64,000 nt of DNA from Actinoplanes sp. M2I2 (GCF_023544445.1 NZ_JALPVJ010000010.1:310001-374000), one strand, 5' to 3'; positions 1-9,636 are shown, counted from the first letter of the stretch. Made by a program: numbers and translations. Notes: generated by a model not told the origin, from the sequence alone.

Positions 1-474
1 CTTCAGCGCACCACCCCGTCGTGCCGCCTGAGCTGGACGACCATCGCGGCGCTGGCCAAGATCGAGTCTTCGCACGGGGCGGCCAACGGGGCCGTACTGT
101 CCACCGACGGCACCGCGCTTCCGCCGATCTTCGGGCTGCCGCTCGACGGCAAGGGTGGGCGGCAGCTCATCCCGGACACCGATCGGGGCGCCCTCGACCA
201 GGACACCACCTATGACCGGGCGGTCGGGCCGCTGCAGTTCATCCCGGCGACCTGGAACTCCTACAAGGTGGACGCCGACAACAACGGCGTGGCCGACCCC
301 AACGACATCGACGACGCGTCCCTGACCGCGGCGACCTACCTGTGCCAGGGCGGGCGCAACCTGACCCGGCCCGAGGCGTGGTGGGACGCGATCCTGTCGT
401 ACAACGCGGTCCGGCCTTATGCACAGAAGGTGTTCGACGCGGCCAACGACTACGGACGCCGGTCGCGGACGTGA
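1..474 (+). CDS. Lytic murein transglycosylase, C-terminal part (5' end outside window)
   Basis: Frame 1 is open from the window edge to the TGA at 472-474, so only the last 157 residues are visible. They contain AALAKIESSHG, the usual catalytic-glutamate block of the MltB/SLT_2 type lytic transglycosylase domain, followed by VGPLQFIPATW and a DADNNGVADPNDIDDA segment that is also typical of this family. The closing AILSYNAVRPYAQKVFDAANDYG matches the end of the catalytic domain. The enzyme should cleave the glycan strand of peptidoglycan outside the membrane, but a signal peptide cannot be checked because the start is missing. The next gene begins about 90 bases downstream on the same strand. 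Confidence 0.8.
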   Translation, partial: LQRTTPSCRLSWTTIAALAKIESSHGAANGAVLSTDGTALPPIFGLPLDGKGGRQLIPDTDRGALDQDTTYDRAVGPLQFIPATWNSYKVDADNNGVADPNDIDDASLTAATYLCQGGRNLTRPEAWWDAILSYNAVRPYAQKVFDAANDYGRRSRT

Positions 475-562
475 TACGGAAACATGCACGCAGCGTGACG
501 GTACCTACACATTTACGGTCGGAGCACTTCCCAGACGCTGCGCTTACCGGCAAGCTGTACGG

Positions 563-1582
563 GTGAGGGTGCGTGAATGGGATCCCCGGACCGCTTCGGC
601 GGCGGAGATCCGGTCGCTCGTGGGGACGGTGAACGCGGTACTCGCCACCGATCTCCCCGACGATCCCCCGTGGGTTGACGGTCAGGTCCGCGACTACCTC
701 GCCGAGACCATGCCGGGCGAGCGGCGGATCAGCTGGGTGGCCGAGGACGACCGGCTCCCCGAGGGTGAGAGCGAGATCTTCGCGCACATCAGCATGCTGC
801 TGCTCGGCGACATCGGCGTGCTCGAGGTCATCGTGCAGCCCCGCCTGCGACGGCGCGGCCTGGGACGCCAGCTCATCGCGGTCGCGGCCCGCCGGGCGTA
901 CCTGGAGGGCTTCTCCACGATCGGCGTCGAGGCCATCGGCGGCACCCCGGCGATCGCGTTCTACGAGGCGCTCGGCTTCGAGCGGGAGTATGTCGAGACC
1001 CGCAGCGTCCTCACCCTGTCCGGTGTGGACTGGCCCGCGCTGACCGTCATGTCCAACAGCATCGGCGCCGGCTACCGGGTCGAGTTCCACCCCGGCGGCC
1101 CGCCCGACCACCTGCTCGAGGCCTATGCGCAGGCCAAGCTCGAGGCGCCCGAGGAAGAGGACGACCTCGACCTCGCGCCCCGCTCCTCCGACCCGCAGCG
1201 GCTGCGTGACTCGCTCGACACCCTGCACAAGCGGGGCCTGAAGCCGTACATCGTGCTCGCCGTCCACGACGCCAGCCAGGTCGTCGCCGGCCTCACCGAG
1301 GTCGTCGTCCCGGCCCACCATCCCGAGCGCGCCGACCAGTACGACACGATCGTCGTCCGTGACCACCGCGGCTACGGCATCGACCGGGCGATCAAGGCGC
1401 GCATGCTGTTCGAGCTGCGGTCGGCCGAGCCCGGGCTGCGCGAGGTGCAGACCTGGAACGCGCAGCACAACGAGTCCATGCTCAAGGTCAACGCCGAGCT
1501 GGGCTATCAGGCCGACCGCGACTGGTACGAGTACGGCGCCGACGTCGCGCAACTGGTTCAAAGCTTGGAGCCCATCGACTAG
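563..1582 (+). CDS. GNAT acetyltransferase with two tandem GNAT domains
   Basis: The 339-residue protein carries two GCN5-related N-acetyltransferase folds. The first has the acetyl-CoA binding motif QPRLRRRGLGRQLI followed by AIAFYEALGFERE. The second, in the C-terminal half, has HRGYGIDRAIKARM and ends with NAELGYQ, the usual last strand of the fold. Tandem GNAT proteins of this size are common in actinobacteria, with MshD of mycothiol synthesis as one example, but I see nothing that ties this one to MshD and the substrate is unknown. The GTG at 563 gives the residues VRVREWDP and fits the domain boundary; no strong ribosome site precedes it, so the start is tentative. Confidence 0.8.
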   Translation: MRVREWDPRTASAAEIRSLVGTVNAVLATDLPDDPPWVDGQVRDYLAETMPGERRISWVAEDDRLPEGESEIFAHISMLLLGDIGVLEVIVQPRLRRRGLGRQLIAVAARRAYLEGFSTIGVEAIGGTPAIAFYEALGFEREYVETRSVLTLSGVDWPALTVMSNSIGAGYRVEFHPGGPPDHLLEAYAQAKLEAPEEEDDLDLAPRSSDPQRLRDSLDTLHKRGLKPYIVLAVHDASQVVAGLTEVVVPAHHPERADQYDTIVVRDHRGYGIDRAIKARMLFELRSAEPGLREVQTWNAQHNESMLKVNAELGYQADRDWYEYGADVAQLVQSLEPID

Positions 1583-1633
1583 GCTCAACCTCTGCGACCG
1601 GACGCCCGACCGCCGGTCCGCCGTGGAGGCGCC

Positions 1634-4009
1634 GTGCTGGGTCACCGGATGTTGCCGCTGCTCGCTGTGGCTGCCCTTCTCATCCCCGGCACTGCGCACG
1701 CCGCCGAGCCGGCCGACCCGCTCACCGTGGGCGCCGTCCAGGGCCCGACTGCCCGCTCCCCCTACGCCCCGGCCACCGGCAACGGCCCGAGCAGCGCGAG
1801 ACACCAGGTGCGCGGGGTCGTCACCCAGCTCACCCTCGCGCACACCAGCGCCGGCGCAGAGCAGCACGGGTTCTTCCTGCAGAGCCGCAAGGCCCTCACC
1901 GACGGCGATCCGGCCACCTCCGATGGCGTCTTCGTCTTCCTCGGCGCCTTCACCACGCTGATCGGCGGCTACGCCCCCCGGGTGGGCGACGAGATCGTGG
2001 TGAACGCGCGGGTCGCCGAGTACTTCGACCTGACCCAGCTGACCAGTGCCGAGTGGGTGACGACCCTGGCCACGGGCCTCGACGTGGCGGCCGAGGTGCA
2101 GGTCGACGACGCCGTTCCGCCGGCCGCCCGAGAGGCCGCCGGCCTGTTCTGGGAGCAGCGCGAGGGCGCCCAGCTCAGGGTGCGCGCCGGCGCGGGCGTC
2201 GTCTCCAACACCAAGACGTACGCCTCCACCCGGGACGCCGAGGTGTGGCTGGTCGACCGGGGCGATCCGCTGCTGAAGCGGAGCGACCCGTACTCCCGGC
2301 GGGTCTTCCGTGACGCCCATCCGCTCGACGACGTCTCCGGGGTGGCCGACAATGGCAACGGCAACCGCATCATGCTCGGCCCGATGGGCGTCAAGGCCAC
2401 CGGCCGGTCGCTGCCGCCCGCGCGCACGTTCGACACCACGACCGGTGACGCGGTCGGCGGCCTCTCCTACGCGTTCGGCAAGTACGGCATCCAGGTTGCG
2501 AGCGTCGCGTTCCGGCCCGGCGCCGACCCGGCCGCCAACCAGCCGCCGCGTCCCGCCGACCGGCAGCGCGAGCTGGCGATCTCCACCTTCAACGTCGAGA
2601 ACCTGTACGACTTCCGGGACGACCCCCACGACGGCTGCGACTTCACCGGCAACAGTGGCTGCCCGGGGGTGGCCCCGCCGTTCGACTACGTGCCGGCCGA
2701 TCAGACCGCGTACGACACCCGGCTCGCCCGGCTGGCCCGCCAAGTGACCACCGACCTGCACAGCCCCGACCTGATCCTGGTGCAGGAGGCCGAAGACCAG
2801 GACATCTGCCGCGTCGTGAGCCGGGCCCTGACCTGCGGCACGGCCGACAACGCCGACGGCCGCCCCGACACCCTGCAGGAGCTCGCCCTCACCATCGCCG
2901 CGACCGGCGGTCCGGCGTACGAGGCGGCAGCCGACCGCGGCGGCGCCGACGCCCGCGGCATCGTGTCGGCGTTCCTCTACCGCACCGACCGGCTGTCGCT
3001 CGCCGCGGCCGGGCCGACCGACCCGGTGCTGGGCTCGTCGCCGCGGGTGACCTACCGCGGCACGGCCCTGCCGGGCAACACCGACGTCGCGAACCCGAAG
3101 ACGCTGAACGCGGTGCTCCCGGCTGACGTCGACCGCTCGACCGGGGTGGACGGCGGCAACGTCTACACCCGGGCCCCGCAGGTCGGCCTCTTCGACGTGC
3201 GCTCGGCGCCGGGCTCGGCCGACAGCTATCAGCTCTGGGCGATCGGCAACCATTTCTCGTCCGGACCGGAGACCCGGGTCGGCCAGCGCCGGGAGCAGGC
3301 GGCGTACGGTGCGGCGATCACCGACGCGATCGAGGTGGCCCACCCGAACGCGCGCGTGGTCCTCGGCGGCGATCTGAACGTCTTCCCGCGGCCCGACGAT
3401 CCCACCCCGGCCGAGCCGGGCGATCAGCTGGGCCCGCTCTACGCGACCGGCCTGCACAATCTCTGGGACGACCTGGTCGCCGACGCGCCGTCGTCCGCCT
3501 ACTCGTACGTCTTCGAGGGCCAGGCCCAGACGCTCGACCAGCTCTTCGTCAACGACGGGCTGCACGGCGACCTGATCGAGATGCGGTCGGCGCACGTGAA
3601 CGCCGACCACCCCGAGTCGGCCACGCGCGGGCTGAGCGACCACGACCCCCAGGTGGCCCGGTTCCAGTCGCGGGCCGGGCTCACGGTCGGGGACGCGAGC
3701 GTCGTCGAGGGTCACACCGGTCGTACGCCGATGATCTTCCCGGTGACGCTGAGCCGGCCCCTGAGCCGGGCGCTGACGGTTTGCGCGGCCACCGTGCCGG
3801 GGCCGGCGACGCTGCCCTACGCCGACTTCGACCCCTACCTGGGCTGCCTGACCATCCCGGCCGGCGCGACCGCCGTCGACTTCCCGATCCAGGTGCGCGG
3901 AGACCGCCTGCGCGAGCGCGACGAGCAACTCAGGCTCGACGTGGCCGCGCTCTATCCCGTACGCGTCCTGGACAGCACCGGCACCGGAACGATCCGCAAC
4001 GACGACTGA
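1634..4009 (+). CDS. Secreted endonuclease/exonuclease/phosphatase (ExeM/NucH-like) with C-terminal Calx-beta-like domain
   Basis: The 791-residue protein starts at a GTG preceded by GGAGG at 1625-1629. A signal peptide is visible (MLGHRMLPLLAVAALLIPGTAHA). An N-terminal stretch around residues 50-270 beginning HQVRGVVTQLTL resembles the OB-fold domain of extracellular nucleases such as YhcR. The middle is an EEP metallophosphatase domain with STFNVENLYDF, LILVQEAEDQ, VVLGGDLNVFP and LSDHDPQ supplying the metal and catalytic residues. The last 110 residues (GDASVVEGHTGR to GTGTIRNDD) look like a Calx-beta or cadherin-like module. A role in extracellular DNA degradation is inferred from the family. 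It converges with hemB, 19 bases away, and no terminator is obvious between them. Confidence 0.85.
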   Translation: MLGHRMLPLLAVAALLIPGTAHAAEPADPLTVGAVQGPTARSPYAPATGNGPSSARHQVRGVVTQLTLAHTSAGAEQHGFFLQSRKALTDGDPATSDGVFVFLGAFTTLIGGYAPRVGDEIVVNARVAEYFDLTQLTSAEWVTTLATGLDVAAEVQVDDAVPPAAREAAGLFWEQREGAQLRVRAGAGVVSNTKTYASTRDAEVWLVDRGDPLLKRSDPYSRRVFRDAHPLDDVSGVADNGNGNRIMLGPMGVKATGRSLPPARTFDTTTGDAVGGLSYAFGKYGIQVASVAFRPGADPAANQPPRPADRQRELAISTFNVENLYDFRDDPHDGCDFTGNSGCPGVAPPFDYVPADQTAYDTRLARLARQVTTDLHSPDLILVQEAEDQDICRVVSRALTCGTADNADGRPDTLQELALTIAATGGPAYEAAADRGGADARGIVSAFLYRTDRLSLAAAGPTDPVLGSSPRVTYRGTALPGNTDVANPKTLNAVLPADVDRSTGVDGGNVYTRAPQVGLFDVRSAPGSADSYQLWAIGNHFSSGPETRVGQRREQAAYGAAITDAIEVAHPNARVVLGGDLNVFPRPDDPTPAEPGDQLGPLYATGLHNLWDDLVADAPSSAYSYVFEGQAQTLDQLFVNDGLHGDLIEMRSAHVNADHPESATRGLSDHDPQVARFQSRAGLTVGDASVVEGHTGRTPMIFPVTLSRPLSRALTVCAATVPGPATLPYADFDPYLGCLTIPAGATAVDFPIQVRGDRLRERDEQLRLDVAALYPVRVLDSTGTGTIRNDD

Positions 4010-4028
4010 CGAGCTCGGCGAAAGCCGC

Positions 4029-5018
4029 TCAGTAGCGGTCGCGCAGGAGCTGGGCGGCCTCGGTGGCCCAGTAGGTCAGGGTGATCTGGGCGCCGGCCCG
4101 CTTGATCGAGGTCAGCGACTCCAGCATGACCCGCTCGCGGTCGATCCAGCCGTTCCGGGCGGCCGCCTCGACCATCGCGTACTCGCCGGAGACCTGGTAG
4201 GCGGCGACGGGCACGGTGACCCGCTCACGGATCGCCGCGATGACGTCCAGGTAGGGCAGGGCCGGCTTGACCATGACGATGTCGGCGCCCTCGGCCACGT
4301 CGAGGTCGACCTCGCGCAGGGCCTCGCGCAGGTTGGGTGGGTCCTGCTGGTACTGCCGGCGGTCGCCCTGCAGGGTCGACTCGACGGCCTCGCGGAACGG
4401 GCCGTAGAACGCGCCCGCGTACTTCGCCGAGTAGGCGAGCACCGACACGTCCTGGTAGCCCGCCTTGTCGAGCGCTCGCCGCACCACGCCGATCTGACCG
4501 TCCATCATGCCCGACGGCCCGACCATGTGGGCGCCCGCGGCAGCCTGGGCGACCGCCATCTCGGCGTAGACCGCCAGGGTGGCGTCGTTGTCCACCGAGC
4601 CGTCCTCGGCCAGGACGCCGCAGTGCCCGTGCGAGGTGAACTCGTCGAGGCACAGGTCGCTCATCACGACCGTGGAGTCGCCCACCTCCGCGATCAGGTC
4701 GCGGAGGCCGACATTCAGGATGCCGTCCGGGTCGAGGCCGCACGAGCCGGTCTCGTCCTTGTTCGCGCTCTCCGGCACGCCGAAGAGCATCAGGCCGCCG
4801 ACCCCGGCGGTCACCGCCTCGTGCGCGGCCTTGCGCAGCGACTCCCGGGAGTGCTGCACAACACCGGGCAGGGAGCTGATCTGGCGTGGCTCGGTCAGCC
4901 CCTCCTTGAGGAAGAGGGGCAGGACGAGCTCGGCCGGGGCGACCCGGGTCTCCTCGACGAGCCGGCGGATCGCCGGGGAACGCCGGAGGCGGCGGGGACG
5001 GACATCCGGAAACGACAT
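4029..5018 (-). CDS. hemB: Porphobilinogen synthase (delta-aminolevulinic acid dehydratase)
   Basis: This cytoplasmic enzyme condenses two 5-aminolevulinate molecules to porphobilinogen in heme, siroheme and cobamide synthesis. The 329-residue length is normal. The two Schiff-base lysines are at about 199 (SAKYAGAFYGPFR) and 251 (VMVKPALPYLD). The metal loop DLCLDEFTSHGHCG keeps two of the three zinc cysteines and has Asp at the middle position, a hybrid form that I believe is usual in actinobacteria. AGGAG lies 5-6 bases before the ATG at 5018. It is the last gene of the rex-hemACDB unit, 10 bases after hemD/cobA, so it probably shares the Rex-controlled transcript. Confidence 0.95.
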   Translation of the reverse strand: MSFPDVRPRRLRRSPAIRRLVEETRVAPAELVLPLFLKEGLTEPRQISSLPGVVQHSRESLRKAAHEAVTAGVGGLMLFGVPESANKDETGSCGLDPDGILNVGLRDLIAEVGDSTVVMSDLCLDEFTSHGHCGVLAEDGSVDNDATLAVYAEMAVAQAAAGAHMVGPSGMMDGQIGVVRRALDKAGYQDVSVLAYSAKYAGAFYGPFREAVESTLQGDRRQYQQDPPNLREALREVDLDVAEGADIVMVKPALPYLDVIAAIRERVTVPVAAYQVSGEYAMVEAAARNGWIDRERVMLESLTSIKRAGAQITLTYWATEAAQLLRDRY

Positions 5019-5028
5019 GGCGCTCCTC

Positions 5029-6615
5029 TTAACGGAATCGAAGGGCCGTGGGTCCCTGGACCTTGGAGCCGCGACGCTGCTTGGCCGGCATGGCGGCCAG
5101 CTTCTCGCGCAGTTCCACCGCGTACGACGCCAGCGCCTCGACCAGATCCGGCACGGACGCGTGCTGGGGCTGGACGTCGACGCGCAGGCCGAACTCGGTG
5201 GCCGTCTCGGCGGTCTTGGGACCGATCACCGCGACGACCGTGCGGGCGTGCGGCTTGCCGGCGATGCCGACCAGGTTGCGGACGGTGGAGGACGAGGTGA
5301 AGAGCACCGCGTCGAAGCCACCGGACTTGATGGCGTCGCGGATCTCGGCCGGCGGCGGCGCGGCCCGCACGGTGCGGTACGCGGTCACGTCGTCGACCTC
5401 CCAGCCCCGCTCGACCAGGCCGGCGGCCAGCGTCTCGGTGGCGATGTCGGCCCGCGGCAGCAGCACCCGGCCGACCGGGTCGAGGATCTCGTCGTGCGGG
5501 GAGAACTCGGCCAGCAGGCCCTCGCTGGACTGTTCGCCCTTGGGCAGCAGCTCGGGCTGGATGCCGAACGAACGGACCGCCTCGGCGGTGGCCTCACCGA
5601 TGCAGGCGATCTTCACGCCGCCGAAGTGGCGCGCGTCCAGGCCGTGCTCGTCGAACTTCTCCCAGACCGCGCGGACCGCGTTGACCGAGGTGAAGACGAC
5701 CCAGGCGTACCGGCCGTCGACCAGGCCCTTGACCGCGCGTTCCATCTGCGCCGGGGTGCGCGGGGGCTCGACCGCGATGGTCGGCACCTCGCACGGGATG
5801 GCGCCGTAGGCCCGCAGCCGCGCGCTCATGGCGCCGGCCTGCTCCTTGGTCCGCGGGACCAGGACCTTCCAGCCGTACAGCGGGCGGTTCTCCCACCAGC
5901 TCATCGTGTCGCGCTCGGAGACCTCGGTGCCGACGGTCAGCACCACCCGGCCGGTGAAGCCGAGGGCGGCGGCGACGAAACTGTCGACCGTGGAGGTCGT
6001 CGTGTACTGCGTCTCGCCGGTGCCGTCGCCGGTCACGGCGACCGGGGTGCCGGGCTCGACGCCCGCGGCCAGCAGGCCGTCGCGCACCGCGGCAAGGTCG
6101 CCGGCGTCCACCGCGACCGCGAACGAGCCCTTGAGGGCGGCGCTGGCCAGCGCGTCGAAGTCGACGGCGGTGACGTCGCCGACGTCGGCCGTGACCCGTA
6201 CGCCGGGCAGCGGCACACCGGCGTAGGTGGCGACACCCTCGGCCTGGCCGAGGCCGGGCACGACCTCGAAGTGCACGGCGGTGCGGGCGATGGCCTGCAC
6301 CTCCTTGACCACGGACTCGTGACCGAAGGGGTCACCGGCCACCAGGTGCACGGCGGAGAGGCCGGACCTGGCCGCGGAGAGCAGCACCTTGGCGACATCG
6401 CCGGGCGCCCCCTCGGCCGGGCTGAACTGGGCGTCCTGCTTGGCTTCGGACCGGATCGCGGTCAGCAGGGACTCGGGGACGCCCCGGTCGTAGACCACCT
6501 GGTCGGCCTCGGTGAGCGCGGCGTGCGCGCGACGGGTCAGCAGCTCAGGGTCGCCGGGACCGGCGCCGACGAACGCGATGCGTCCTGCTGGCTTGCGGGC
6601 GGTGCGGGTGGTCAT
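5029..6615 (-). CDS. hemD: Fused uroporphyrinogen-III C-methyltransferase and uroporphyrinogen-III synthase
   Basis: The 528-residue protein joins two pathway steps. Residues 1 to about 250 are an SUMT/CobA-type methyltransferase domain, with the N-terminal IAFVGAGPGDPELLTRRA SAM-binding loop and LVAGDPFGHES. Residues about 260-505 are a HemD-type uroporphyrinogen-III synthase with VLVPRTKEQAGAMSARL, VVFTSVNAVRAVWE, ACIGEATAEAV and VLFTSSSTVRNLVG. The synthase closes hydroxymethylbilane to uroporphyrinogen III, and the methyltransferase could divert it to precorrin-2. Such CobA-HemD fusions are common in actinobacteria. Its start overlaps the hemC stop by four bases, so translation is probably coupled. 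The first domain lacks some strongly conserved SUMT sequence in its middle, so the methyltransferase activity is less certain than the synthase. Confidence 0.9.
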   Translation of the reverse strand: MTTRTARKPAGRIAFVGAGPGDPELLTRRAHAALTEADQVVYDRGVPESLLTAIRSEAKQDAQFSPAEGAPGDVAKVLLSAARSGLSAVHLVAGDPFGHESVVKEVQAIARTAVHFEVVPGLGQAEGVATYAGVPLPGVRVTADVGDVTAVDFDALASAALKGSFAVAVDAGDLAAVRDGLLAAGVEPGTPVAVTGDGTGETQYTTTSTVDSFVAAALGFTGRVVLTVGTEVSERDTMSWWENRPLYGWKVLVPRTKEQAGAMSARLRAYGAIPCEVPTIAVEPPRTPAQMERAVKGLVDGRYAWVVFTSVNAVRAVWEKFDEHGLDARHFGGVKIACIGEATAEAVRSFGIQPELLPKGEQSSEGLLAEFSPHDEILDPVGRVLLPRADIATETLAAGLVERGWEVDDVTAYRTVRAAPPPAEIRDAIKSGGFDAVLFTSSSTVRNLVGIAGKPHARTVVAVIGPKTAETATEFGLRVDVQPQHASVPDLVEALASYAVELREKLAAMPAKQRRGSKVQGPTALRFR

Positions 6616-7595
6616 TCTGTGCTCCCGATCAGGGTGTCGGCGCCGGCGTCGAGGAGATCGGCGGCGAGCGCCTTGCCGATCTCCGCCGCGTCGGCGGGCG
6701 TTCCGGTACGCGACAGCCGGATGGCTCGAACCCCATCCGGGCTGATCACCGCACCGCGCAGGTAAATCTCGTCACCGTCCTCGCCCTCGGCGAGCTCGGC
6801 GTGGGCCGCAACCGGGGCGGAGCACCCGGCCTCGAGCGTGGCCAGCATCGCCCGTTCCGCCGTGACGGCGGCCCGGGACGGTGCGTGGTCGAGCGCGGCC
6901 AGCAATTCGACCAGGTCTGTGTCGTCGGCCCGGCACTCCACCGCCAGCGCTCCCTGGGCCGGGGCGGGCAGCATGAGCATCGGGTCGAGTGTTTCGGTGA
7001 TCTCGGCGGCCCTGCCGAGACGCACCACACCGGCCCGGGCGAGAACGACTCCGTCCAGATCGGCCTCGGGTCCGTGAACCCGGGCGATCCGGCTGTCGAC
7101 ATTCCCGCGGATCGGCGTGACCTGCAACTCTAGGCCCAAAGCATGCAGTTGCGCGATTCGGCGCACCGCGCCCGTGCCGATCATGGCGCCCGGCGGCAGC
7201 TCCGCGAGCGCGCGGTCGCCCTTGGTGATCAGGACGTCACGCGGGTCCTCGCGGGGCGGGATGGCCGCGATGTGCAGTCGCGGGAAGGCGCCGGTGGGCA
7301 GGTCCTTGTACGAATGCACGGCGAAGTCGATCTCGCCGGCGAGCAGCGCGTCGCGCAGCGCCGACACGAAGACCCCCACGCCGAGCTGGGCGACCGGGGC
7401 CGAGGAGCGATCGCCCTTGGTGACGATGCGCACCAGCTCGACCGGGCGGCCGGTGACCGCGGTCAGCGCGTCGGCCGTCTGCTGTGACTGGGCCAGCGCC
7501 AGCGCGCTGCCTCGCGTGCCGAGGCGCAGCGCCTTGCCCGACGCCTGGCTCTCCGGGCGGCGTGGAGAACCCGGGCCGGATAGGGGGGTACTCAC
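6612..7595 (-). CDS. hemC: Hydroxymethylbilane synthase (porphobilinogen deaminase)
   Basis: The 327-residue enzyme polymerises four porphobilinogens into hydroxymethylbilane in the cytoplasm. Diagnostic blocks are LRLGTRGSALALAQ near the N-terminus, HSYKDLPT, GTGAVRRIAQL, APAQGALAVECR and LEAGCSAPVAAH, where Cys258 is the attachment site of the dipyrromethane cofactor. A GTG start at 7595 overlaps the hemA stop in GTGA, with GGAGGA about seven bases upstream, which decides the start. An N-terminal tail of about 20 residues precedes the domain. It is the third gene of the rex-hem operon. Confidence 0.95.
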   Translation of the reverse strand: MSTPLSGPGSPRRPESQASGKALRLGTRGSALALAQSQQTADALTAVTGRPVELVRIVTKGDRSSAPVAQLGVGVFVSALRDALLAGEIDFAVHSYKDLPTGAFPRLHIAAIPPREDPRDVLITKGDRALAELPPGAMIGTGAVRRIAQLHALGLELQVTPIRGNVDSRIARVHGPEADLDGVVLARAGVVRLGRAAEITETLDPMLMLPAPAQGALAVECRADDTDLVELLAALDHAPSRAAVTAERAMLATLEAGCSAPVAAHAELAEGEDGDEIYLRGAVISPDGVRAIRLSRTGTPADAAEIGKALAADLLDAGADTLIGSTE

Positions 7596-8881
7596 CCGTG
7601 TCCTCCGATCTCAGGAACCGCGTTCGCCGATGTGGCGTGCGGCACGTCCAGGTCGAACAGCTCGCGCAGCAGCGCGGCGTACTGGTCGCCGCCGGGCTCG
7701 GCGGCCAGCTGACGCACCCGTACGGTCGGCGAGTGCAGCAACTGCTGGACGACGCGATGCAGAGTACGGGAAACGTCGGCCCGCTGCTCCTCGGTGAATT
7801 CCGACCGGCGGGAGTAGAGCTTGCGCAGCTCGGCGGTGACCACATCCTCGGCGCGGGTGCGCAGCGCGGCCACGGTCGGCGCGATGTCGGCGCCGCGCAG
7901 CCAGGCCAGGAAGTGGTCGACCTCGCTGGTGACGATCTGCTCGACCGCGGCCGTCTCGGCGGCGGCCGGCATCGAGCGGCGGGTCGCCGCCAGCGTGTCG
8001 ATGTCGATCACGGTGACGCCGGGCAGGCCGGTCGCGTCCGGGGCCACGTCGCGCGGGACGGCCAGGTCGAGCACGACCAGCGGCGCGGCGGCCTCGAGCC
8101 GTTCGCGGGTGAGCACCGGCACGGTCGACGCGGTGGCCGAGACGACCAGGTCGGCCTCGCTCAGGGCGGCGTCCAGCTCGTCGTAGGACACGGCGACCGC
8201 GCCGTACGCCTCGGCGAGCCGGTCGGCCCGGGCGGCGCTGCGGTTGGTGATGCTCAGCGGACCGACCCCGGCCCGGGTGAGCGTGGCCACCGAGAGCGCG
8301 CCCATCGCACCGGCCCCGATCACCAGCGCGCGTCGTCCGGTCAGGTCGCCCAGCGTGGCCTCGGCCACGTCGAGCGCGGCGGTCACCACGCTCTGCCCGG
8401 CCCGGTCGATGCCGGTCTCGCTGTGCGCCCGCTTGCCGACCCGCAGGGCCTGCTGCATCAGCTCGTGCAGCAGCCGGCCGGCCGAGTCGGCCTCGGTCGC
8501 CGCGTGATAGGCGTCGCGCAGCTGGCCCAGGATCTGCGACTCGCCGACCACCATCGAGTCGAGGCCGCTGGAGACCTTGAACGAGTGCAGTACGGCCGCC
8601 TCGTCGTAGTGGACATAGAGGTGCCCGGCCAGCTCGGTGGCGGGGATGCCGGAGACCTCGGAGAGCACGTTGCAGATGTCGCCGAGACCACCGTGGAACG
8701 AGTTGACCGCCGCGAAGATCTCCACCCGGTTGCAGGTGGAGAGGACGACCGCCTCACCGACGAACGGCTGGGCGACGAGCTTTTCCAGCAGCCCGGGCAC
8801 CGCCTGATCGGTGATCGTGAGCCGTTCGAGCGTGGCGACGTCGGCGGTGCGATAGGACGCACCGACGCTGAGGAGATTCAC
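7592..8881 (-). CDS. hemA: Glutamyl-tRNA reductase
   Basis: The 429-residue enzyme reduces glutamyl-tRNA(Glu) to glutamate-1-semialdehyde with NADPH, the first committed step of the C5 tetrapyrrole pathway. The catalytic Cys50 lies in VVLSTCNRVEIF; the GESQILGQLRDAY motif and the NADPH-binding ALVIGAGAMGAL follow, and the C-terminal dimerisation domain is complete. A longer open frame runs upstream to 9040, but it overlaps rex. The GTG at 8881 gives VNLLSVGASYRTA, has AGGAGGCGG nine bases upstream and overlaps the rex stop in GTGA, so I chose it. Coupling to rex implies co-expression. Confidence 0.95.
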   Translation of the reverse strand: MNLLSVGASYRTADVATLERLTITDQAVPGLLEKLVAQPFVGEAVVLSTCNRVEIFAAVNSFHGGLGDICNVLSEVSGIPATELAGHLYVHYDEAAVLHSFKVSSGLDSMVVGESQILGQLRDAYHAATEADSAGRLLHELMQQALRVGKRAHSETGIDRAGQSVVTAALDVAEATLGDLTGRRALVIGAGAMGALSVATLTRAGVGPLSITNRSAARADRLAEAYGAVAVSYDELDAALSEADLVVSATASTVPVLTRERLEAAAPLVVLDLAVPRDVAPDATGLPGVTVIDIDTLAATRRSMPAAAETAAVEQIVTSEVDHFLAWLRGADIAPTVAALRTRAEDVVTAELRKLYSRRSEFTEEQRADVSRTLHRVVQQLLHSPTVRVRQLAAEPGGDQYAALLRELFDLDVPHATSANAVPEIGGHG

Positions 8882-9636
8882 GACCCGACCGCCTCCTGAT
8901 TGCCCGCCGCGGTGGCGGACCGGCCGCCCGGCAGCGCGGTCAGCGATGCCTTGCGGTGTTCGTGGAATGAGAGAATCTGCAGCTCGATGGCGAGGTCGAC
9001 CTTGCGCACGTCGACGCCGCTGGGCACCGACAGCACGCACGGAGCGAAGTTGAGAATGCTGGTGACCCCCGCGTCGACCAGCACGTCGGCGACCGCCTGG
9101 GCGGCGCCGGCCGGGGTGGCGATCACGCCGATCGCGATGTTCTCCTCGACGGCGACCCGGCCCAGTTCTTCGATGTGGCGGACGATCAGACCCTGTATCT
9201 CTTCGCCGACCTTGGACGGATCGGCGTCGAAGAGCGCGACGATCTTGAACCCGCGGCTGGCGAACCCGTCGTAGCCGGCCAGCGCGTGACCGAGGTTACC
9301 CAGGCCGACCAGGCAGACCGCCCGGCGCTGATCGAGACCGAGGACGTACTCGATCTGGTCGATCAGCAAGGCCACGTCGTAGCCGACGCCCCGGGTCCCG
9401 TACGACCCCAGGTGGGAGAGATCCTTGCGGAGCTTGGCCGAGTTGACCCCGGCCGCGGCGGCCAGACCCTCGCTCGAGACGGTGTCCGCACCGGCCTCGC
9501 CCAGGTTGTGCAGGGCGCGCAGGTATTCGGGCAGTCGCGCGATGGTCGCCTCCGGAAGATCCGGAAAGGCGGTGACGGAACCGGCGCGGCCGCCGTCGGC
9601 GTTGCCGGGCGTGTTTCCGTGACGCTGCTGACTCAT
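8878..9636 (-). CDS. rex: Redox-sensing transcriptional repressor Rex
   Basis: The 252-residue protein has the Rex architecture. An N-terminal winged helix is visible in IARLPEYLRALHNLGEAG, VSSEGLAAAAGVNSAKLRKDLSHLG and YGTRGVGYDV. It is followed by a Rossmann domain with CLVGLGNLGHAL that senses the NADH/NAD+ ratio, and a domain-swap helix at the C-terminus. In Streptomyces Rex represses respiratory genes and its own rex-hemACD operon when NADH is high. The same order is present here, and a close match to the Rex operator lies over the promoter at 9733-9750, so autoregulation is likely. It heads the five-gene hem unit. Confidence 0.95.
   Translation of the reverse strand: MSQQRHGNTPGNADGGRAGSVTAFPDLPEATIARLPEYLRALHNLGEAGADTVSSEGLAAAAGVNSAKLRKDLSHLGSYGTRGVGYDVALLIDQIEYVLGLDQRRAVCLVGLGNLGHALAGYDGFASRGFKIVALFDADPSKVGEEIQGLIVRHIEELGRVAVEENIAIGVIATPAGAAQAVADVLVDAGVTSILNFAPCVLSVPSGVDVRKVDLAIELQILSFHEHRKASLTALPGGRSATAAGNQEAVGS

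Noticed and set aside
239..3928. 1229-codon open frame on the minus strand opposite the nuclease gene
   Set aside because: The residues are Arg/Gly/Val-rich without domains, and the plus-strand protein has clear motifs; it is the usual high-GC shadow frame.
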